Assembly (NCBI GenBank): GCA_015231375.1
Contig: JADGBT010000020.1
Span: 1 to 64,000 of the forward strand
DNA length: 64,000 nt
Reading direction: 5' to 3'
Source: Magnetococcales bacterium
Lineage (GTDB): Bacteria > Pseudomonadota > Magnetococcia > Magnetococcales > Magnetaquicoccaceae
Made by a program: the position numbers and the translations under genes. Below the pieces are notes generated by a model. It was given only the letters and a program-made list of their open reading frames with translations. It searched no databases and was not told the DNA's origin. Positions within the stretch are counted from its first letter, which is position 1. Each line of letters opens with the position of its first letter. Shown here piece by piece: positions 17,848-27,354 of this stretch.

Positions 17848-18567
17848 TCAGGAAGAAAGAGGGGAAGTCACAAAACAGCAATTAGACATTAATTCCTTGA
17901 TCTTATTATCATCATCCTTTAAATGAGGAAGATGGTCCTGCCACCACGCCTCTTCGCTTAAAGCATACTTACTCATTACATCATGCTTTGCACAAAAGAT
18001 AACCTTATAAGGTTTCCTATTTTCATTTTCTGATACAGCCTCCATTATTCGTACAATTTTATTCCTTTTCTCCACCCATTTGGTCGATTCAGGCACATCA
18101 TCCTTAAGAATAACAATAAACAGCAAGCTTTCTCCCAAATCGATCATATAATCAATCTGAGTATCTCCTTCAAAAATCCACCATTTTCTCTGATTTGTCT
18201 TCCGGTTATTCATTAGTTTCTTAAGCTCATCCAATCCTTCTTTTTGCACATCCTTTCTTACATTATCATTCCCAAAAATCAAATCCTCACGTTTTTTATT
18301 GGTTTCTTTAGATTCCCTAAAATTTTCTTTTGTCTGTATAAGATGGTCAGGATTCTTTAATAGAAAATCAAGAAACGCGTAAGGCGCTGGAATTTTATAG
18401 TCATACTCACAATTGAAATTGTTTTCACAGTATCTATTTAGCTCAGTAAAAATCTTACGGCAGCAATCATTATCGCCCAATTTGGTTTTCAGTTCTTCTA
18501 ATAAATAATTTTTATCAGCACTTCTGCTTTTTTTCGTAACATACGTAACCTTGCTTACATCGCTCAT
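17848..18567 (-). CDS. Unrecognised protein in an A+T-rich island
   Basis: A 239-residue soluble protein, Lys/Asp/Glu/Asn-rich, with no signal peptide or membrane segment. I do not recognise it. A central stretch (WWIFEGDTQIDYMIDLGESLLFIV) alternates like the beta core of PD-(D/E)XK-fold enzymes, but the expected E-x-K is absent (ILKDD), so a nuclease call is not justified. The A+T content and Lys/Asn codon use are unlike all its neighbours, which points to recent transfer. The ATG at 18567 is chosen for AAGGTGAG six bases upstream; a GTG at 18576 also opens the frame. It is transcribed against rsmB, with terminators on both sides. Confidence 0.7.
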   Translation of the reverse strand: MSDVSKVTYVTKKSRSADKNYLLEELKTKLGDNDCCRKIFTELNRYCENNFNCEYDYKIPAPYAFLDFLLKNPDHLIQTKENFRESKETNKKREDLIFGNDNVRKDVQKEGLDELKKLMNNRKTNQRKWWIFEGDTQIDYMIDLGESLLFIVILKDDVPESTKWVEKRNKIVRIMEAVSENENRKPYKVIFCAKHDVMSKYALSEEAWWQDHLPHLKDDDNKIKELMSNCCFVTSPLSS

Positions 18568-18816
18568 ATCTCTCACCTTGATTTTTGATATATAACTTTT
18601 ACAATGTTCTGGAAGCCATTTTTAAAGAGCTGGTGCCCATCAGAATCCAATGTGATTCTACCTGTTTTCTCCAACCATGGCAATCACTTTCAATCGTAAA
18701 GCAATGGCTAGACCAACAGAACGCCTTTAGTAAGCTTTTCAAACAGTTAACTAAAACACCTAATAAACACAATATCAAGCTTATTGTAAAATATCTTTAA
18801 TTATGCTTGCGCCGAA
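18568..18816. other. A+T-rich spacer without a supported gene
   Basis: This stretch between the island gene and the terminator at 18817 is A+T-rich, like the island gene. One 71-codon plus-strand frame (18585-18800) is open but has no ribosome site and no recognisable sequence, so I do not call it. It probably represents the promoter side and the edge of the transferred segment. Confidence 0.5.
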
Positions 18817-18850
18817 CAAAAAAATGCGGGGGAAACCATCTCCCCCGCAT
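18817..18850 (-). terminator. Rho-independent terminator of the Cys-rich secreted protein gene
   Basis: ATGCGGGGGA and TCCCCCGCAT form a ten-base perfect stem around seven bases. On the minus strand it is followed directly by a run of seven T. It lies about 30 bases past the stop of the gene at 18880. Confidence 0.88.
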
Positions 18851-18879
18851 GAACCAAACCGGCTTTCAAACCATCCGGA

Positions 18880-19251
18880 TTATTTGCACTTGTTGAAGTC
18901 GGGTCTGTCACCGGCGCAGAAGTTGGCACCCTTGGGATCGGCGGCGCCCGCATCGTTGAAACCACCGGTCAAAGCCGCGCCCTTGAACGTGGCGGCGATC
19001 TTCTTGGACTTGGTGATATCGGTGCGATCGTTGGCACAGGCCTTTTTGGCCGCTTCCACACAGGCTTCCTGGGTGGTGGCGGCGTTGTCCTTGTCACACG
19101 CCTGCTTGCCGTCGCACTTGGCGTAAGCCGTGGCTTCCTGACCCGCACAAGCGGTCCGATGATAGCTGACGACACAATCCGCTGCGGCGGCGCTGCCGAC
19201 GAAACCAAGGACAGCCAGGAACAGGGGCAGAGAGAAGACAGCTTTCTTCAT
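18880..19251 (-). CDS. Small secreted eight-cysteine protein, unrecognised
   Basis: A 123-residue protein with a clear signal peptide (MKKAVFSLPLFLAVLGFVGSAAA, cleavage near 23-24). The mature part of about 100 residues has eight Cys in pairs (DC, TAC, KC, AC, AC, AC, FC, KC), which suggests four disulfides in the periplasm or outside the cell. It is rich in Ala, Lys and Asp and has no heme CxxCH. A TAGGAG ribosome site precedes the ATG. It is monocistronic, with its own terminator, and its upstream region carries inverted and direct repeats. Function unknown. Confidence 0.82.
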   Translation of the reverse strand: MKKAVFSLPLFLAVLGFVGSAAAADCVVSYHRTACAGQEATAYAKCDGKQACDKDNAATTQEACVEAAKKACANDRTDITKSKKIAATFKGAALTGGFNDAGAADPKGANFCAGDRPDFNKCK

Positions 19252-19274
19252 AATAGACTCCTAATCAAGATGAT

Positions 19275-19386
19275 GTTGCAAGAAGAAGGGGTGAACGGGC
19301 ACCATTGTGAAACAGGCTCACGCGCTTCACAAGTCTTTAAACTTCTTGCAACACCACCTTAACAGAATCTTCATGAAGTCTTTAAA
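19275..19386. promoter_or_regulatory. Paired repeats upstream of the Cys-rich protein gene
   Basis: GTTGCAAGAAG at 19275-19285 has an exact inverted copy at 19342-19352, and AAGTCTTTAAA is directly repeated at 19331-19341 and 19376-19386. These fall between the gene at 18880-19251 and the end of pnp, where its promoter should be. They could be operator half-sites or a structured leader. Confidence 0.4.
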
Positions 19387-21457
19387 TATCCTTCATGGTC
19401 AGCTTGACGCGACCCTGCCGGTCGATGTCCAACACCTTGACCTTGACCACATCCCCTTCCTTGATCACGTCCGAAACCTTGGCCACACGCTGGCTGGAAA
19501 GCTGGGAGATATGCACCAGACCATCCTTGTTGGGCAGGATGTTGACAAAGGCGCCGAAGTCGGTGATGCGCACCACTTTGCCCTCGTAGACCGCATCTTT
19601 TTCCACGTCCGAGACAATGCCCCGGATGATGCGTTCGGCGGCCTTGGCGCTTTCGCCATTGGCCGAGGAGATGTTGATGGTGCCGTCGTCGCTGATGTCG
19701 ATCTGACAGCCAGTCTCCTCAGTGATGCCCCGGATCACCTTGCCACCGGTACCGATGACATCGCGGATCTTGTCGGGATGGATTTTCATGGTGAAAATCC
19801 GGGGAGCGTGGGGCGACAGTTCGCCACGGGTGGCGGAAATGGTCTTTTGCATCTCGCCGAGGATGTGCAACCGCCCCTCGCGGGCCTGACGCAAAGCCAC
19901 GGCCATGATCTCCCGGTTGATGCCGGTGATCTTGATATCCATCTGCAACGCCGTGATGCCCTGGGCATTGCCGGTCACCTTGAAATCCATGTCGCCGAAG
20001 TGGTCTTCGTCACCGAGGATGTCGGACAAAACCGCGAACCGCTCCCCCTCTTTGACCAGACCCATGGCGATACCGGCCACCATGGCCTTCACCGGCACGC
20101 CGGCATCCAGCATGGCCAAAACCGAACCACACACCGTGGCCATGGAGGACGAACCATTGGATTCGGTGATCTCGGAGGTGACCCGCAGGGTGTAGGGGAA
20201 CTCTTCCAGGTCGGGCAGGATCGCGGCCAAGGCGCGCGCGGCCAGTTTGCCATGGCCGATCTCACGCCGTCCCGGAGCGCCCAGACGACCGGTTTCACCC
20301 ACGCAGTAGGGGGGGAAGGTGTAGTTGAGATAGAACCGTTCACGGGTTTCGCCGAGCAGACCTTCGACGATCTGCTCGTCGCGCCGGGATCCCAGGGTGA
20401 CCGTGGCCAAAGCCTGGGTCTCGCCACGGGTGAACAGAGCCGAACCGTGAACCCGTGGCAGCACGCCCACCTGACTGTCGATGGGACGGATCTGGGTCAA
20501 GGTGCGGCCATCGATGCGGGAACCACCGGAGAGGATCCGCTCCCGGATCACTTCGGACTCCAGATGCTTGCAGGCGGTCTTGACTTCGATGGCGCGATTC
20601 TTGTCGCCTTCGCTCAACGCCTCGGCGGCTTCCTGTTTGAGGGCGCTGACGCTCTTTTGACGTTCCATCTTGTCGGCGATCTCGTAGACCGCCCGCATCC
20701 GCTCCCGATAGCCGGAACGCAACGCGGCGACCAGCTCCGCATCCTCGACCACCGCCGGCACTTCCAAACGCGATTTGCCACATTCGGCGGCCAGCTCGCG
20801 AATCGCGGCCACCACCGGCTGATACCCCTCGAAACCGAACATCACCGCACCGAGCATCTCGTCTTCGGTCAGGAAGTTGGCTTCGGATTCCACCATGGTC
20901 ACGGCGTCGGCGGTTCCGGCCACCACCAGATCGAGCCGGGTGGCGGCCATCTGTTCGGTGCTGGGATTCAACACGTATTGACCATCGACGAACCCGACCC
21001 GCGCTCCGGCCATGGGCCCGTCAAAGGGCAGACCCGAGATGGCCAGCGCCGCCGAGGCTCCCACCATGGCGGGAATGTCGGCACTGTTCACGCCGTCGAA
21101 AGACAACACGGTCGCCACCACCTGGGTATCCAGGGTGAAGTTCTTGGGAAACAGGGGACGCAAGGGACGATCGATCAGACGGGAGGTGAGGGTCTCCCGG
21201 TCGGAAGCCCGGGTCTCCCGCTTGATGAAACCACCGGGAATGCGACCAGCCGCCCAATATTTTTCCTGATAATGCACGCCCAGAGGCAGAAAATCGATTC
21301 CGGGACGGCCCTCCTTCTCGGCGGTGACCGCCACCAGCACCATGGTTTCGCCATACGTGACCAGCACGGCGCCATCGGCCTGACGGGCGATACGCCCGGT
21401 CTCCAGGGTCAGGGTCTCCGAACCAAAGCGAACGCTTTTTTTATGTATGTCAAACAT
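19382..21457 (-). CDS. pnp: Polyribonucleotide nucleotidyltransferase (PNPase)
   Basis: A 691-residue 3'-5' phosphorolytic exoribonuclease, with two RNase PH domains, a KH domain (KIHPDKIRDVIGTGGKVIRGI) and a C-terminal S1 domain (EGKVVRITDFGAFVNILPNKDGL...). The second PH domain carries GRREIGHGKLAARAL and the catalytic-region motifs SNGSSSMATVCG and KEGERFAVLSDILGDEDHFGDMDFKV. It starts at the ATG at 21457 (MFDIHKK); the longer frame to 21589 has no similarity. The S1 domain ends immediately at the C-terminus (VKLTMKDI), without the acidic tail that binds RNase E in enterics. It follows rpsO in the conserved order. Confidence 0.98.
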   Translation of the reverse strand: MFDIHKKSVRFGSETLTLETGRIARQADGAVLVTYGETMVLVAVTAEKEGRPGIDFLPLGVHYQEKYWAAGRIPGGFIKRETRASDRETLTSRLIDRPLRPLFPKNFTLDTQVVATVLSFDGVNSADIPAMVGASAALAISGLPFDGPMAGARVGFVDGQYVLNPSTEQMAATRLDLVVAGTADAVTMVESEANFLTEDEMLGAVMFGFEGYQPVVAAIRELAAECGKSRLEVPAVVEDAELVAALRSGYRERMRAVYEIADKMERQKSVSALKQEAAEALSEGDKNRAIEVKTACKHLESEVIRERILSGGSRIDGRTLTQIRPIDSQVGVLPRVHGSALFTRGETQALATVTLGSRRDEQIVEGLLGETRERFYLNYTFPPYCVGETGRLGAPGRREIGHGKLAARALAAILPDLEEFPYTLRVTSEITESNGSSSMATVCGSVLAMLDAGVPVKAMVAGIAMGLVKEGERFAVLSDILGDEDHFGDMDFKVTGNAQGITALQMDIKITGINREIMAVALRQAREGRLHILGEMQKTISATRGELSPHAPRIFTMKIHPDKIRDVIGTGGKVIRGITEETGCQIDISDDGTINISSANGESAKAAERIIRGIVSDVEKDAVYEGKVVRITDFGAFVNILPNKDGLVHISQLSSQRVAKVSDVIKEGDVVKVKVLDIDRQGRVKLTMKDI

Positions 21458-21489
21458 CTTTCTTGATATCCATCGGTATGGGGTGAATC

Positions 21490-21527
21490 CCGCCGGGAGT
21501 ATGCGCCAAAAGAAAGGATCCCGGCGG
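21490..21527 (-). promoter_or_regulatory. Stem-loop in the rpsO-pnp intergenic region
   Basis: CCGCCGGGA and TCCCGGCGG form a nine-base stem with a 20-base loop between rpsO and pnp. In enterics a stem-loop at this place is cut by RNase III and mediates pnp autoregulation. Position and shape agree, but the function is inferred. Confidence 0.5.
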
Positions 21528-21596
21528 CTCGCGGACATTGTTTGCCCGCGACGCCGCCCGTCGGGAGGCAGCGTCGCGATTCCGGTCATGCGCGAA

Positions 21597-21866
21597 CTAT
21601 TTGCGCAGATTCAACCGCTTGATCAAGGTCTGATAACGCTCGTTGCTCTGAGCCTTCACATAGGTCAGCAGACGACGACGCAATCCCACCATTTTCAGCA
21701 GACCGCGCCGGGAGTGATGATCCTTGATGTTGCCGCGCAGATGCTCGGTCAGGTTATTGATGCGTTCGGTCAGCAAGGCCACCTGCACCTCCGGGGAACC
21801 CGTATCCCCTTCCTTGATGGCATATTCAAGGATGAGTACCTGCTTGCGCTCCTGGGTGATCGACAT
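21597..21866 (-). CDS. rpsO: 30S ribosomal protein S15
   Basis: An 89-residue protein with the complete S15 pattern: [52 protein letters not shown] and a C-terminal [12 protein letters not shown]. It binds the central domain of 16S rRNA early in 30S assembly. It lies between truB and pnp, the usual order. The spacer to truB is 47 bases and to pnp 139 bases. Confidence 0.98.
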   Translation of the reverse strand: MSITQERKQVLILEYAIKEGDTGSPEVQVALLTERINNLTEHLRGNIKDHHSRRGLLKMVGLRRRLLTYVKAQSNERYQTLIKRLNLRK

Positions 21867-21913
21867 CGGTTAACTCCTTATATGAATGACGGATTGATCC
21901 AAATGGGCCGGAT

Positions 21914-22846
21914 TCACGCCAGGTTGAACAGTCGTTTCGGCGTGCATGGCCGCCGACCCGAGGCGTCAAGCCCCTGGCCGAGGGTGCCGGTGGCGCCGAA
22001 GCGCCCCTCGGGTGACAGCAGGCGCACCGGTCCCGGTGCCACCCCGTCCGCCTCGATCCATGCCGCCTGACCGTTCATGACCCGGCTCCAGGCCTCCAAA
22101 CGCAGTCGCAACGCCGGGATGTCGTCCAGCGCCCGATCCACGGGTAACAAAAATTCGTTCAAACGTCCCGCTTCCACCCCCTGGCTCAAGACATCCAGGG
22201 TGACGCACTCCGCCAGAGAGAATCCCAGCGTGCGGGTCCGCAGCAGTCGTTCCAGATGGGCCAGACACCCCAGCTCCCGACCCAGATCCCGGGCCAAAGA
22301 GCGCATGTAGGTGCCCTTGCCGCAACGCACGTCGAGGGTGATCAGCCCGTCGGCGTACTCCACCAGGGTCAATTCGTGAAAGATCACCCGCCGGGAGGGC
22401 AGTTCGACGGCTTCGCCCCGTCTGGCCCGTTCGTAGGCCCGCTCTCCGTCCACGTGAATGGCCGAATAGATCGGCGGCACCTGATCCTGCTCCCCGAGAT
22501 AACGGGTCAGCAGCTCCAGCACGCTCTCCCGATCGGGAAAATTTTGGTTGCCCACAGTGAATTGACCGGTGGGATCTCCGGTATCGGTTTCCGAACCCAG
22601 ACGGATCCAGCAGCGATACGCCTTGTCCCCTTCCAGCACATAGGCCAGGGTCTTGGTGGCCTCTCCCAAGGCGATGGGCAGAACCCCTTCGGAAAACGGA
22701 TCCAGCGTGCCCCCGTGTCCCGCCTTGCCCGCGCGGATGATCCGCTTGACCCGTTCCACCACGCGGGTGGAGGTGTATCCGGCCTCTTTGTGGATGGCCA
22801 GCCAACCGTGTGGACCTTCGTTGTCCCGGCGACGCGACTTGCCCAT
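21914..22846 (-). CDS. truB: tRNA pseudouridine-55 synthase
   Basis: A 310-residue enzyme that makes the T-loop pseudouridine of tRNA. The catalytic Asp is D49 in GHGGTLDPFSEGVL, with KAYRCWIRLGSETDTGD, the PPIYSAIHVDGERAYE region and CGKGTYMRSLARDLG following. A short C-terminal PUA-like extension (LSPEGRFGATGTL) completes it. It begins six bases after rbfA. Confidence 0.97.
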   Translation of the reverse strand: MGKSRRRDNEGPHGWLAIHKEAGYTSTRVVERVKRIIRAGKAGHGGTLDPFSEGVLPIALGEATKTLAYVLEGDKAYRCWIRLGSETDTGDPTGQFTVGNQNFPDRESVLELLTRYLGEQDQVPPIYSAIHVDGERAYERARRGEAVELPSRRVIFHELTLVEYADGLITLDVRCGKGTYMRSLARDLGRELGCLAHLERLLRTRTLGFSLAECVTLDVLSQGVEAGRLNEFLLPVDRALDDIPALRLRLEAWSRVMNGQAAWIEADGVAPGPVRLLSPEGRFGATGTLGQGLDASGRRPCTPKRLFNLA

Positions 22847-22852
22847 GACGCC

Positions 22853-23236
22853 TTACGCTCCTGATCCGGGACGCAGTTCGCCCCCGTCGGCGGACGGAAT
22901 GTCGATGGTCTTCAACAAGGATTCGATCTGTTCGGCACGCTTGAAGGAGAGATCCGGCTCGAAGCGCAGTTCCGGCGCGAGACGCAATCCCAAGGCGCGG
23001 CCCACCCGGGCGCGCATGAATCCCGCAGCCCGTCTGAGACCGGAATGGACTTCGGCTAACTCCTGTCCCATGGCCGTGAAATGCACCACCGCATAATGCA
23101 GATCCCGACTCAAGGTGACATCGGTGATCGAAATCAGGCTCATGGCGACTTTGGGATCATGAATGTCGCCCCGCTGCAACATGGCCGCCAACTCCTTGCG
23201 GATCTCGCCCCGGACCCGGTCCACGCGCACGCTCAC
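22853..23236 (-). CDS. rbfA: Ribosome-binding factor A
   Basis: A 127-residue KH-type factor for late 30S maturation and cold adaptation. It has VDRVRGEIRKELAAMLQRGDIHDPKV, LSRDLHYAVVHFTAMG and the conserved helix and strand LRRAAGFMRARVGRALGLRLAPELRFEPD. It starts with GTG at 23236, overlapping the stop of the preceding small gene as GTGA. Confidence 0.95.
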   Translation of the reverse strand: MSVRVDRVRGEIRKELAAMLQRGDIHDPKVAMSLISITDVTLSRDLHYAVVHFTAMGQELAEVHSGLRRAAGFMRARVGRALGLRLAPELRFEPDLSFKRAEQIESLLKTIDIPSADGGELRPGSGA

Positions 23237-23520
23237 GTTACAATCTCCACCCGATAATCCACCATGACCCCCTCGCTCTCGGTCTCGATATAGTTCGCGA
23301 CCTTCTGCAACCGGCTCTGGATCACCGCCACCTCGTTTCCGACGGCGGCAAACCCCAGTCCGGCACCATCCCAGCGATCCAACGCATCCACCTCGGCTGC
23401 GGCCACCTCGAAGCGATGACGGATCCGTTCCAGCAACCCCTTGACGATCCCGCGTTTTTCCTTGAGGGAGCGCACACCCGGCAGTTCCAGACGCACTTCC
23501 AGCACACCCACACGGGTCAT
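23233..23520 (-). CDS. YlxP-like DUF503 family protein
   Basis: A 95-residue protein of the DUF503/YlxP family, commonly found between infB and rbfA. It has the pattern LEVRLELPGVRSLKEKRGIVKGLLERIRHRF followed by AAVGNEVAVIQSRLQKVANYIE. Family members have been linked to ribosome assembly by context; the molecular role is unclear. I use the ATG at 23520, since the frame to 23616 would overlap the end of infB. It overlaps rbfA by four bases. Confidence 0.9.
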   Translation of the reverse strand: MTRVGVLEVRLELPGVRSLKEKRGIVKGLLERIRHRFEVAAAEVDALDRWDGAGLGFAAVGNEVAVIQSRLQKVANYIETESEGVMVDYRVEIVT

Positions 23521-23566
23521 CGGCACTCTCCCGAGCCCGCGTCGGCCGCGCGGGTATGTGATCTCA

Positions 23567-26500
23567 TCAACCGATGGTCGCCTTGACCTCTTCGCGGGAG
23601 AAGGCTTCCAGAACATCCCCGACCCTCAAGTCGGTGTACCGGTCGAGACTGATGCCGCACTCGGTGCCGTCCCGGACTTCGCGCACATCGTCCTTGAAAC
23701 GCTTCAGGGCGTGGATCGTCCCCACGTACAACACCACTTCGTCGCGCAACAGACGGATGTGGTTGGTTTTTTGAATCAGGCCATCCAGCACCATGCACCC
23801 GGCCACCAGACCCACCTTGGAGATGCGGAACAGCTCCCGCACCACCGCGCGGCCCAAAGTGACCTCCTTGAGGATCGGCGAAAGCTTGCCCTCCATGGCG
23901 CTGGTCACGTCGTCCACCAAGTCGTAGATCACCGAGTAGAACCGCATGTCCGCCCGTTCCCGCTTGACCAGTTCCCTGGCCTTGGCGTCGGCGCGCACGT
24001 TGAAGCCCACCACCAGAGCCTGCGAGGCCACGGCCAGCATGACATCCGACTCGGTGATGCCGCCCACGGCGGTGTGGATGATGTTGACCCGGATCTTGTC
24101 GTGGGTGATCTTGAGCAAAGCGTCGGAAACCGCTTCCAAAGAGCCTTGCACGTCGGCCTTGATCACCACCTTCACTTCGTCCATCTCGCCTTGCTTGATC
24201 TGGTCGAACAGGTCGTCGAGCTTGGTGTTGGGCAACTGTTTGGCCAACTCCTGCTCTTTGTTCTTGCGCATGCGGAAGGCGGCGATCTCTTTGGCGCGCC
24301 GTTCGTCCGGCACGGTGATGAGGTCATCCCCGGCCGCCGGCACACCCGACAGACCGATCACCTCCACCGGCATGGCGGGAGGCGCTTCCAGGACCGGCAT
24401 GCCCTTGTCGTTGAGCAGGCCACGAATCTTGCCCCACTCCGACCCGACCACGAAGATGTCTCCCACCCGCAGCACGCCATTGGCCACCAGACAGGTGGCC
24501 ACCGCGCCACGTCCCTTGTCGAGCTTGGCCTCGATGATGAATCCACGGGCCTTTTTGCCGAAGTTGGCGCGCAGGTTCAACACTTCCGCCTGCAACAGGA
24601 TCATTTCCTTCAAGGTTTCGATGCCGATGCCGGCCTTGGCCGACACATTCAAGAAAATGGAATCCCCACCCCAGGCCTCGGGCAACAAGCCCTGATCGGC
24701 CAGTTGTTGCATCACCCGGTCGGGATTGGCGTTGGGACGGTCGATCTTGTTGATGGCCACGAGGATCGGCACATTGGCCGCCTTGGCGTGGTTGAGGGCT
24801 TCCAGGGTCTGAGGCATCACACCGTCATCGGCGGCCACCACCAGCACCACGATGTCCGTCACCTTGGCGCCACGGGCGCGCATGGCCGTGAAGGCCGCGT
24901 GACCCGGTGTATCCAGGAAGGTGATGGAGGATCCATCTTCCATGGTCACCTGATAAGCGCCGATGTGCTGGGTGATGCCCCCGAACTCGCGGGCCGCCAC
25001 GTCGGTCTTGCGGATGGCGTCCAGCAGCGAGGTCTTGCCATGGTCCACGTGACCCATGATGGTCACCACCGGAGCGCGGATGGTCAGATCCTTGTCCAGG
25101 TCGTTGCTGTCCGCCAATTCGGCTTCGATGGCCGCCCCTTCGGAGATGGTCTTGGGACGGTGTCCCAGCTCTTCCACCACCAGCACGGCGGTATCCTGAT
25201 CCAGCACCTGGTTGATGGTGACCATCATGCCCTGGGCCATCAGGCGTTTGATCACCTCCGAGGACTTGATCGCCATGCGGCTGGCCAACTCGCCCACGGT
25301 GATCACCTCCGGGATGATCACATCCCGCAGCACCGGCTGTTGGGGCTGAGGCTCGAACCGTCCGCCACCGCGCCGCGCCGAAGGCTTGAGGCCCAGGGTG
25401 GTCTTGCGCGCCGGCAGCTGCTTCTCCGGAGGCGCCACCGTCACGGCGGATTTCTTCCCCTTGCGCTTGCTTTTGCTCTTGAGGGTTTCGCGCGCGGCGG
25501 CTGTGGTATCCGTGGTTCCGGGGGTCTCCGCCGCCTCGATGGAACGGCGTTCGTCGATCTTGCGTTTTTGTTCCCGCAGCTCGTTGAGCTGGGTCAGACG
25601 TTTGGCCACCAGGATTTCGGTCTTCTTGCGGGCCAGATCCTCCCGTTGCGCACGGGTGAGATTCTTGGCCTGCTCCTCCTTGACCACAGCCACCACCGGC
25701 ACGACCGGCTCTTCCACCACCGGCGCCGAAACAACGGGCGGCGGTGCGACGGGCGGTGGGGGCGGTGTCGGACGCACCACCTGGGAACGGACCAGGGTCT
25801 CGCGGGATGAGGTTCGGTTCTGGGACACCGGCGGGGACGCAGACGCCGCCGGAGGCGACGACTCGCTCTTCTGGGGGGGCGGAGCCGGAGTCCGGGCGGG
25901 ATCGATCCGCACCGTGGCCGCCACACCCTGAGGCTTGCCGGCATCCGTGGCGCGGAACTTGTCGGCGGGTGGCTTGATCACCAGACGGGGTTCGGAGGCC
26001 GCAGGCGTTGCCGCAACGACCGGAGGAGGCGCCACATCCACGCTGCGGATCTTTTCCGCCTCGATCCGCTCGGCTTCCAGACGCTCTTGTTCGCGCCGTT
26101 CGGCTTCGCGACGTTCAACCTCCCGACGTTCGGCTTCGCGCCGTTCGGCCTCCCGACGTTCGGCCTCCTGACGGAGCCGTTCGGCCTCCTGGCGTTCCCG
26201 CTCCAGCCGTTCGAGCTCTTCCTTCTCGCGCAACAGGCGTTCCCGTTCCTGCTTCTCCTGGAACGACTGACGCTCAGCCGGGGTCATGGGGGTCAGGATC
26301 TGCTGTTTGCGATCCCGGGCCGGCTCCACAGCCGCATTCGCCTGGGAGGCTCCGGCCTGGGACTTGTCCCGCGCCAGCCCCTGATCCTCGCGCACCGCGT
26401 CCAGCGACTCACCCTCTTCGCCGGCGCTCTTCACGAAGGTCTTCTTCTTGCGCACCTCCACGACCACGCTTTTGCTGCGGCCATGGGAGAAGTTTTGCTT

Positions 26501-26629
26501 GATCGATCCCCCCTCCACGGTCTTGCGCAGCACAATGCGTCGCGGGGCCTTGAGTTTCAACCGCGCGCCGTCGCCATCCCCACCTTCGCCGTCACTGTCT
26601 TTCAAATCGCTCAAAAGAACCTTCTCCAC
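23567..26629 (-). CDS. infB: Translation initiation factor IF-2
   Basis: A 1020-residue GTPase that places initiator tRNA on the 30S subunit. It starts with GTG at 26629 in the bacterial IF2 N-terminal pattern. A long basic/acidic, Pro-rich linker follows, including Arg-Glu-Ala-rich tandem repeats around 26085-26215. A second IF2_N module is [22 protein letters not shown]. The G domain has [22 protein letters not shown] and NKIDR, and domains II-IV end in VKATIG. Its length is above the E. coli value (890) because of the linker. Confidence 0.98.
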   Translation of the reverse strand: MEKVLLSDLKDSDGEGGDGDGARLKLKAPRRIVLRKTVEGGSIKQNFSHGRSKSVVVEVRKKKTFVKSAGEEGESLDAVREDQGLARDKSQAGASQANAAVEPARDRKQQILTPMTPAERQSFQEKQERERLLREKEELERLERERQEAERLRQEAERREAERREAERREVERREAERREQERLEAERIEAEKIRSVDVAPPPVVAATPAASEPRLVIKPPADKFRATDAGKPQGVAATVRIDPARTPAPPPQKSESSPPAASASPPVSQNRTSSRETLVRSQVVRPTPPPPPVAPPPVVSAPVVEEPVVPVVAVVKEEQAKNLTRAQREDLARKKTEILVAKRLTQLNELREQKRKIDERRSIEAAETPGTTDTTAAARETLKSKSKRKGKKSAVTVAPPEKQLPARKTTLGLKPSARRGGGRFEPQPQQPVLRDVIIPEVITVGELASRMAIKSSEVIKRLMAQGMMVTINQVLDQDTAVLVVEELGHRPKTISEGAAIEAELADSNDLDKDLTIRAPVVTIMGHVDHGKTSLLDAIRKTDVAAREFGGITQHIGAYQVTMEDGSSITFLDTPGHAAFTAMRARGAKVTDIVVLVVAADDGVMPQTLEALNHAKAANVPILVAINKIDRPNANPDRVMQQLADQGLLPEAWGGDSIFLNVSAKAGIGIETLKEMILLQAEVLNLRANFGKKARGFIIEAKLDKGRGAVATCLVANGVLRVGDIFVVGSEWGKIRGLLNDKGMPVLEAPPAMPVEVIGLSGVPAAGDDLITVPDERRAKEIAAFRMRKNKEQELAKQLPNTKLDDLFDQIKQGEMDEVKVVIKADVQGSLEAVSDALLKITHDKIRVNIIHTAVGGITESDVMLAVASQALVVGFNVRADAKARELVKRERADMRFYSVIYDLVDDVTSAMEGKLSPILKEVTLGRAVVRELFRISKVGLVAGCMVLDGLIQKTNHIRLLRDEVVLYVGTIHALKRFKDDVREVRDGTECGISLDRYTDLRVGDVLEAFSREEVKATIG

Positions 26630-26693
26630 CGGTTGAATACCCTGCCGGTATTGTTGTTGGGGTTGTCACCATCCCGATCACAAAGCGCCCGCT

Positions 26694-27353
26694 CTACCCC
26701 TCCCGCGTGAAGCTCCACCAGCGGGCGGCGTCGGCGCGAATTCGCTCTCCCACGCCAGGATGGATCACGGCGACCAGCACCACCGGACGCCCGGACCATA
26801 TCGATCCCAGACGCTCCTGATCCGGCACGGTCACGATCTCCACCCCTTCGATCTCCTGAAGCCAAGGCTCCAGACGCATGCGCAGGGATTCGGCATCCTC
26901 GGCCAACAGCAACAAGGGCCGCACTCCCCGCTTGATCAACTCTTCCACCTCCCGCAGACCCTTCCGGCATCCACCGGTTCTGCGGGCCAGTCCCACACCG
27001 TCGAGCAGACGCTGCTCCAGGCTGTGTCCCAGACGCGCCAGCAGCAGGTCTCTCTCCTCTGGCGCCATTTTATGCCGTGTCAGCAGGGCCGTCACCCGTT
27101 TTCGATCCGGCATCACATGAATCCCGCGTCCCGGCAGCCGTCCGGTCACATCTTCCACCAGTCGGCCCCCCGGATCCACCACAAAACGCAACAAATACGC
27201 CTTGGGTCGGCGATTGCGCGTGATGGCGCAACGTCGCCAGGGAGTCTCCTCCTCCTTTTTCGCCGGAAACCGGGCGGATGGAACCACGGGCACCTGGGAT
27301 GGCGCGCCCGGATCCGGCTCGGGTGCCGCACGCCGACCGCGTGGTTTGGTCAC
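26694..27353 (-). CDS. YlxR (DUF448) protein fused to an L7Ae-like domain
   Basis: A 219-residue RNA-binding protein. The N-terminal YlxR domain has WRRCAITRNRRPKAYLLRFVVDPGG and GRGIHVM; after a linker the C-terminal half (LREVEELIKRGVRPLLLLAEDAE, VVLVAVIHPG) has the L7Ae/L30e look. Fusions of this kind sit between nusA and infB in many alphaproteobacteria. A GTG at 27353 just past the nusA stop, with GAGGAG in the nusA tail as ribosome site, is the natural start. The exact function is unsettled; YlxR-type proteins bind RNA or nucleoid components. Confidence 0.88.
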   Translation of the reverse strand: MTKPRGRRAAPEPDPGAPSQVPVVPSARFPAKKEEETPWRRCAITRNRRPKAYLLRFVVDPGGRLVEDVTGRLPGRGIHVMPDRKRVTALLTRHKMAPEERDLLLARLGHSLEQRLLDGVGLARRTGGCRKGLREVEELIKRGVRPLLLLAEDAESLRMRLEPWLQEIEGVEIVTVPDQERLGSIWSGRPVVLVAVIHPGVGERIRADAARWWSFTREG

Positions 27354-27354
27354 A

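Noticed and set aside
18585-18800. A 71-codon plus-strand frame in the A+T-rich spacer
   Set aside because: No ribosome site, no similarity that I can see, and A+T-rich DNA at low density of stops by chance.
19307-21466. A plus-strand open frame of about 719 codons opposite pnp
   Set aside because: Shadow of pnp in a G+C-rich genome; His/Gly/Asp-rich sequence without any motif.
26085-26215. Short tandem repeats that could be read as a CRISPR-like array or satellite
   Set aside because: They are 12-15-base codon repeats inside infB encoding an Arg-Glu-Ala-rich linker, without spacers.
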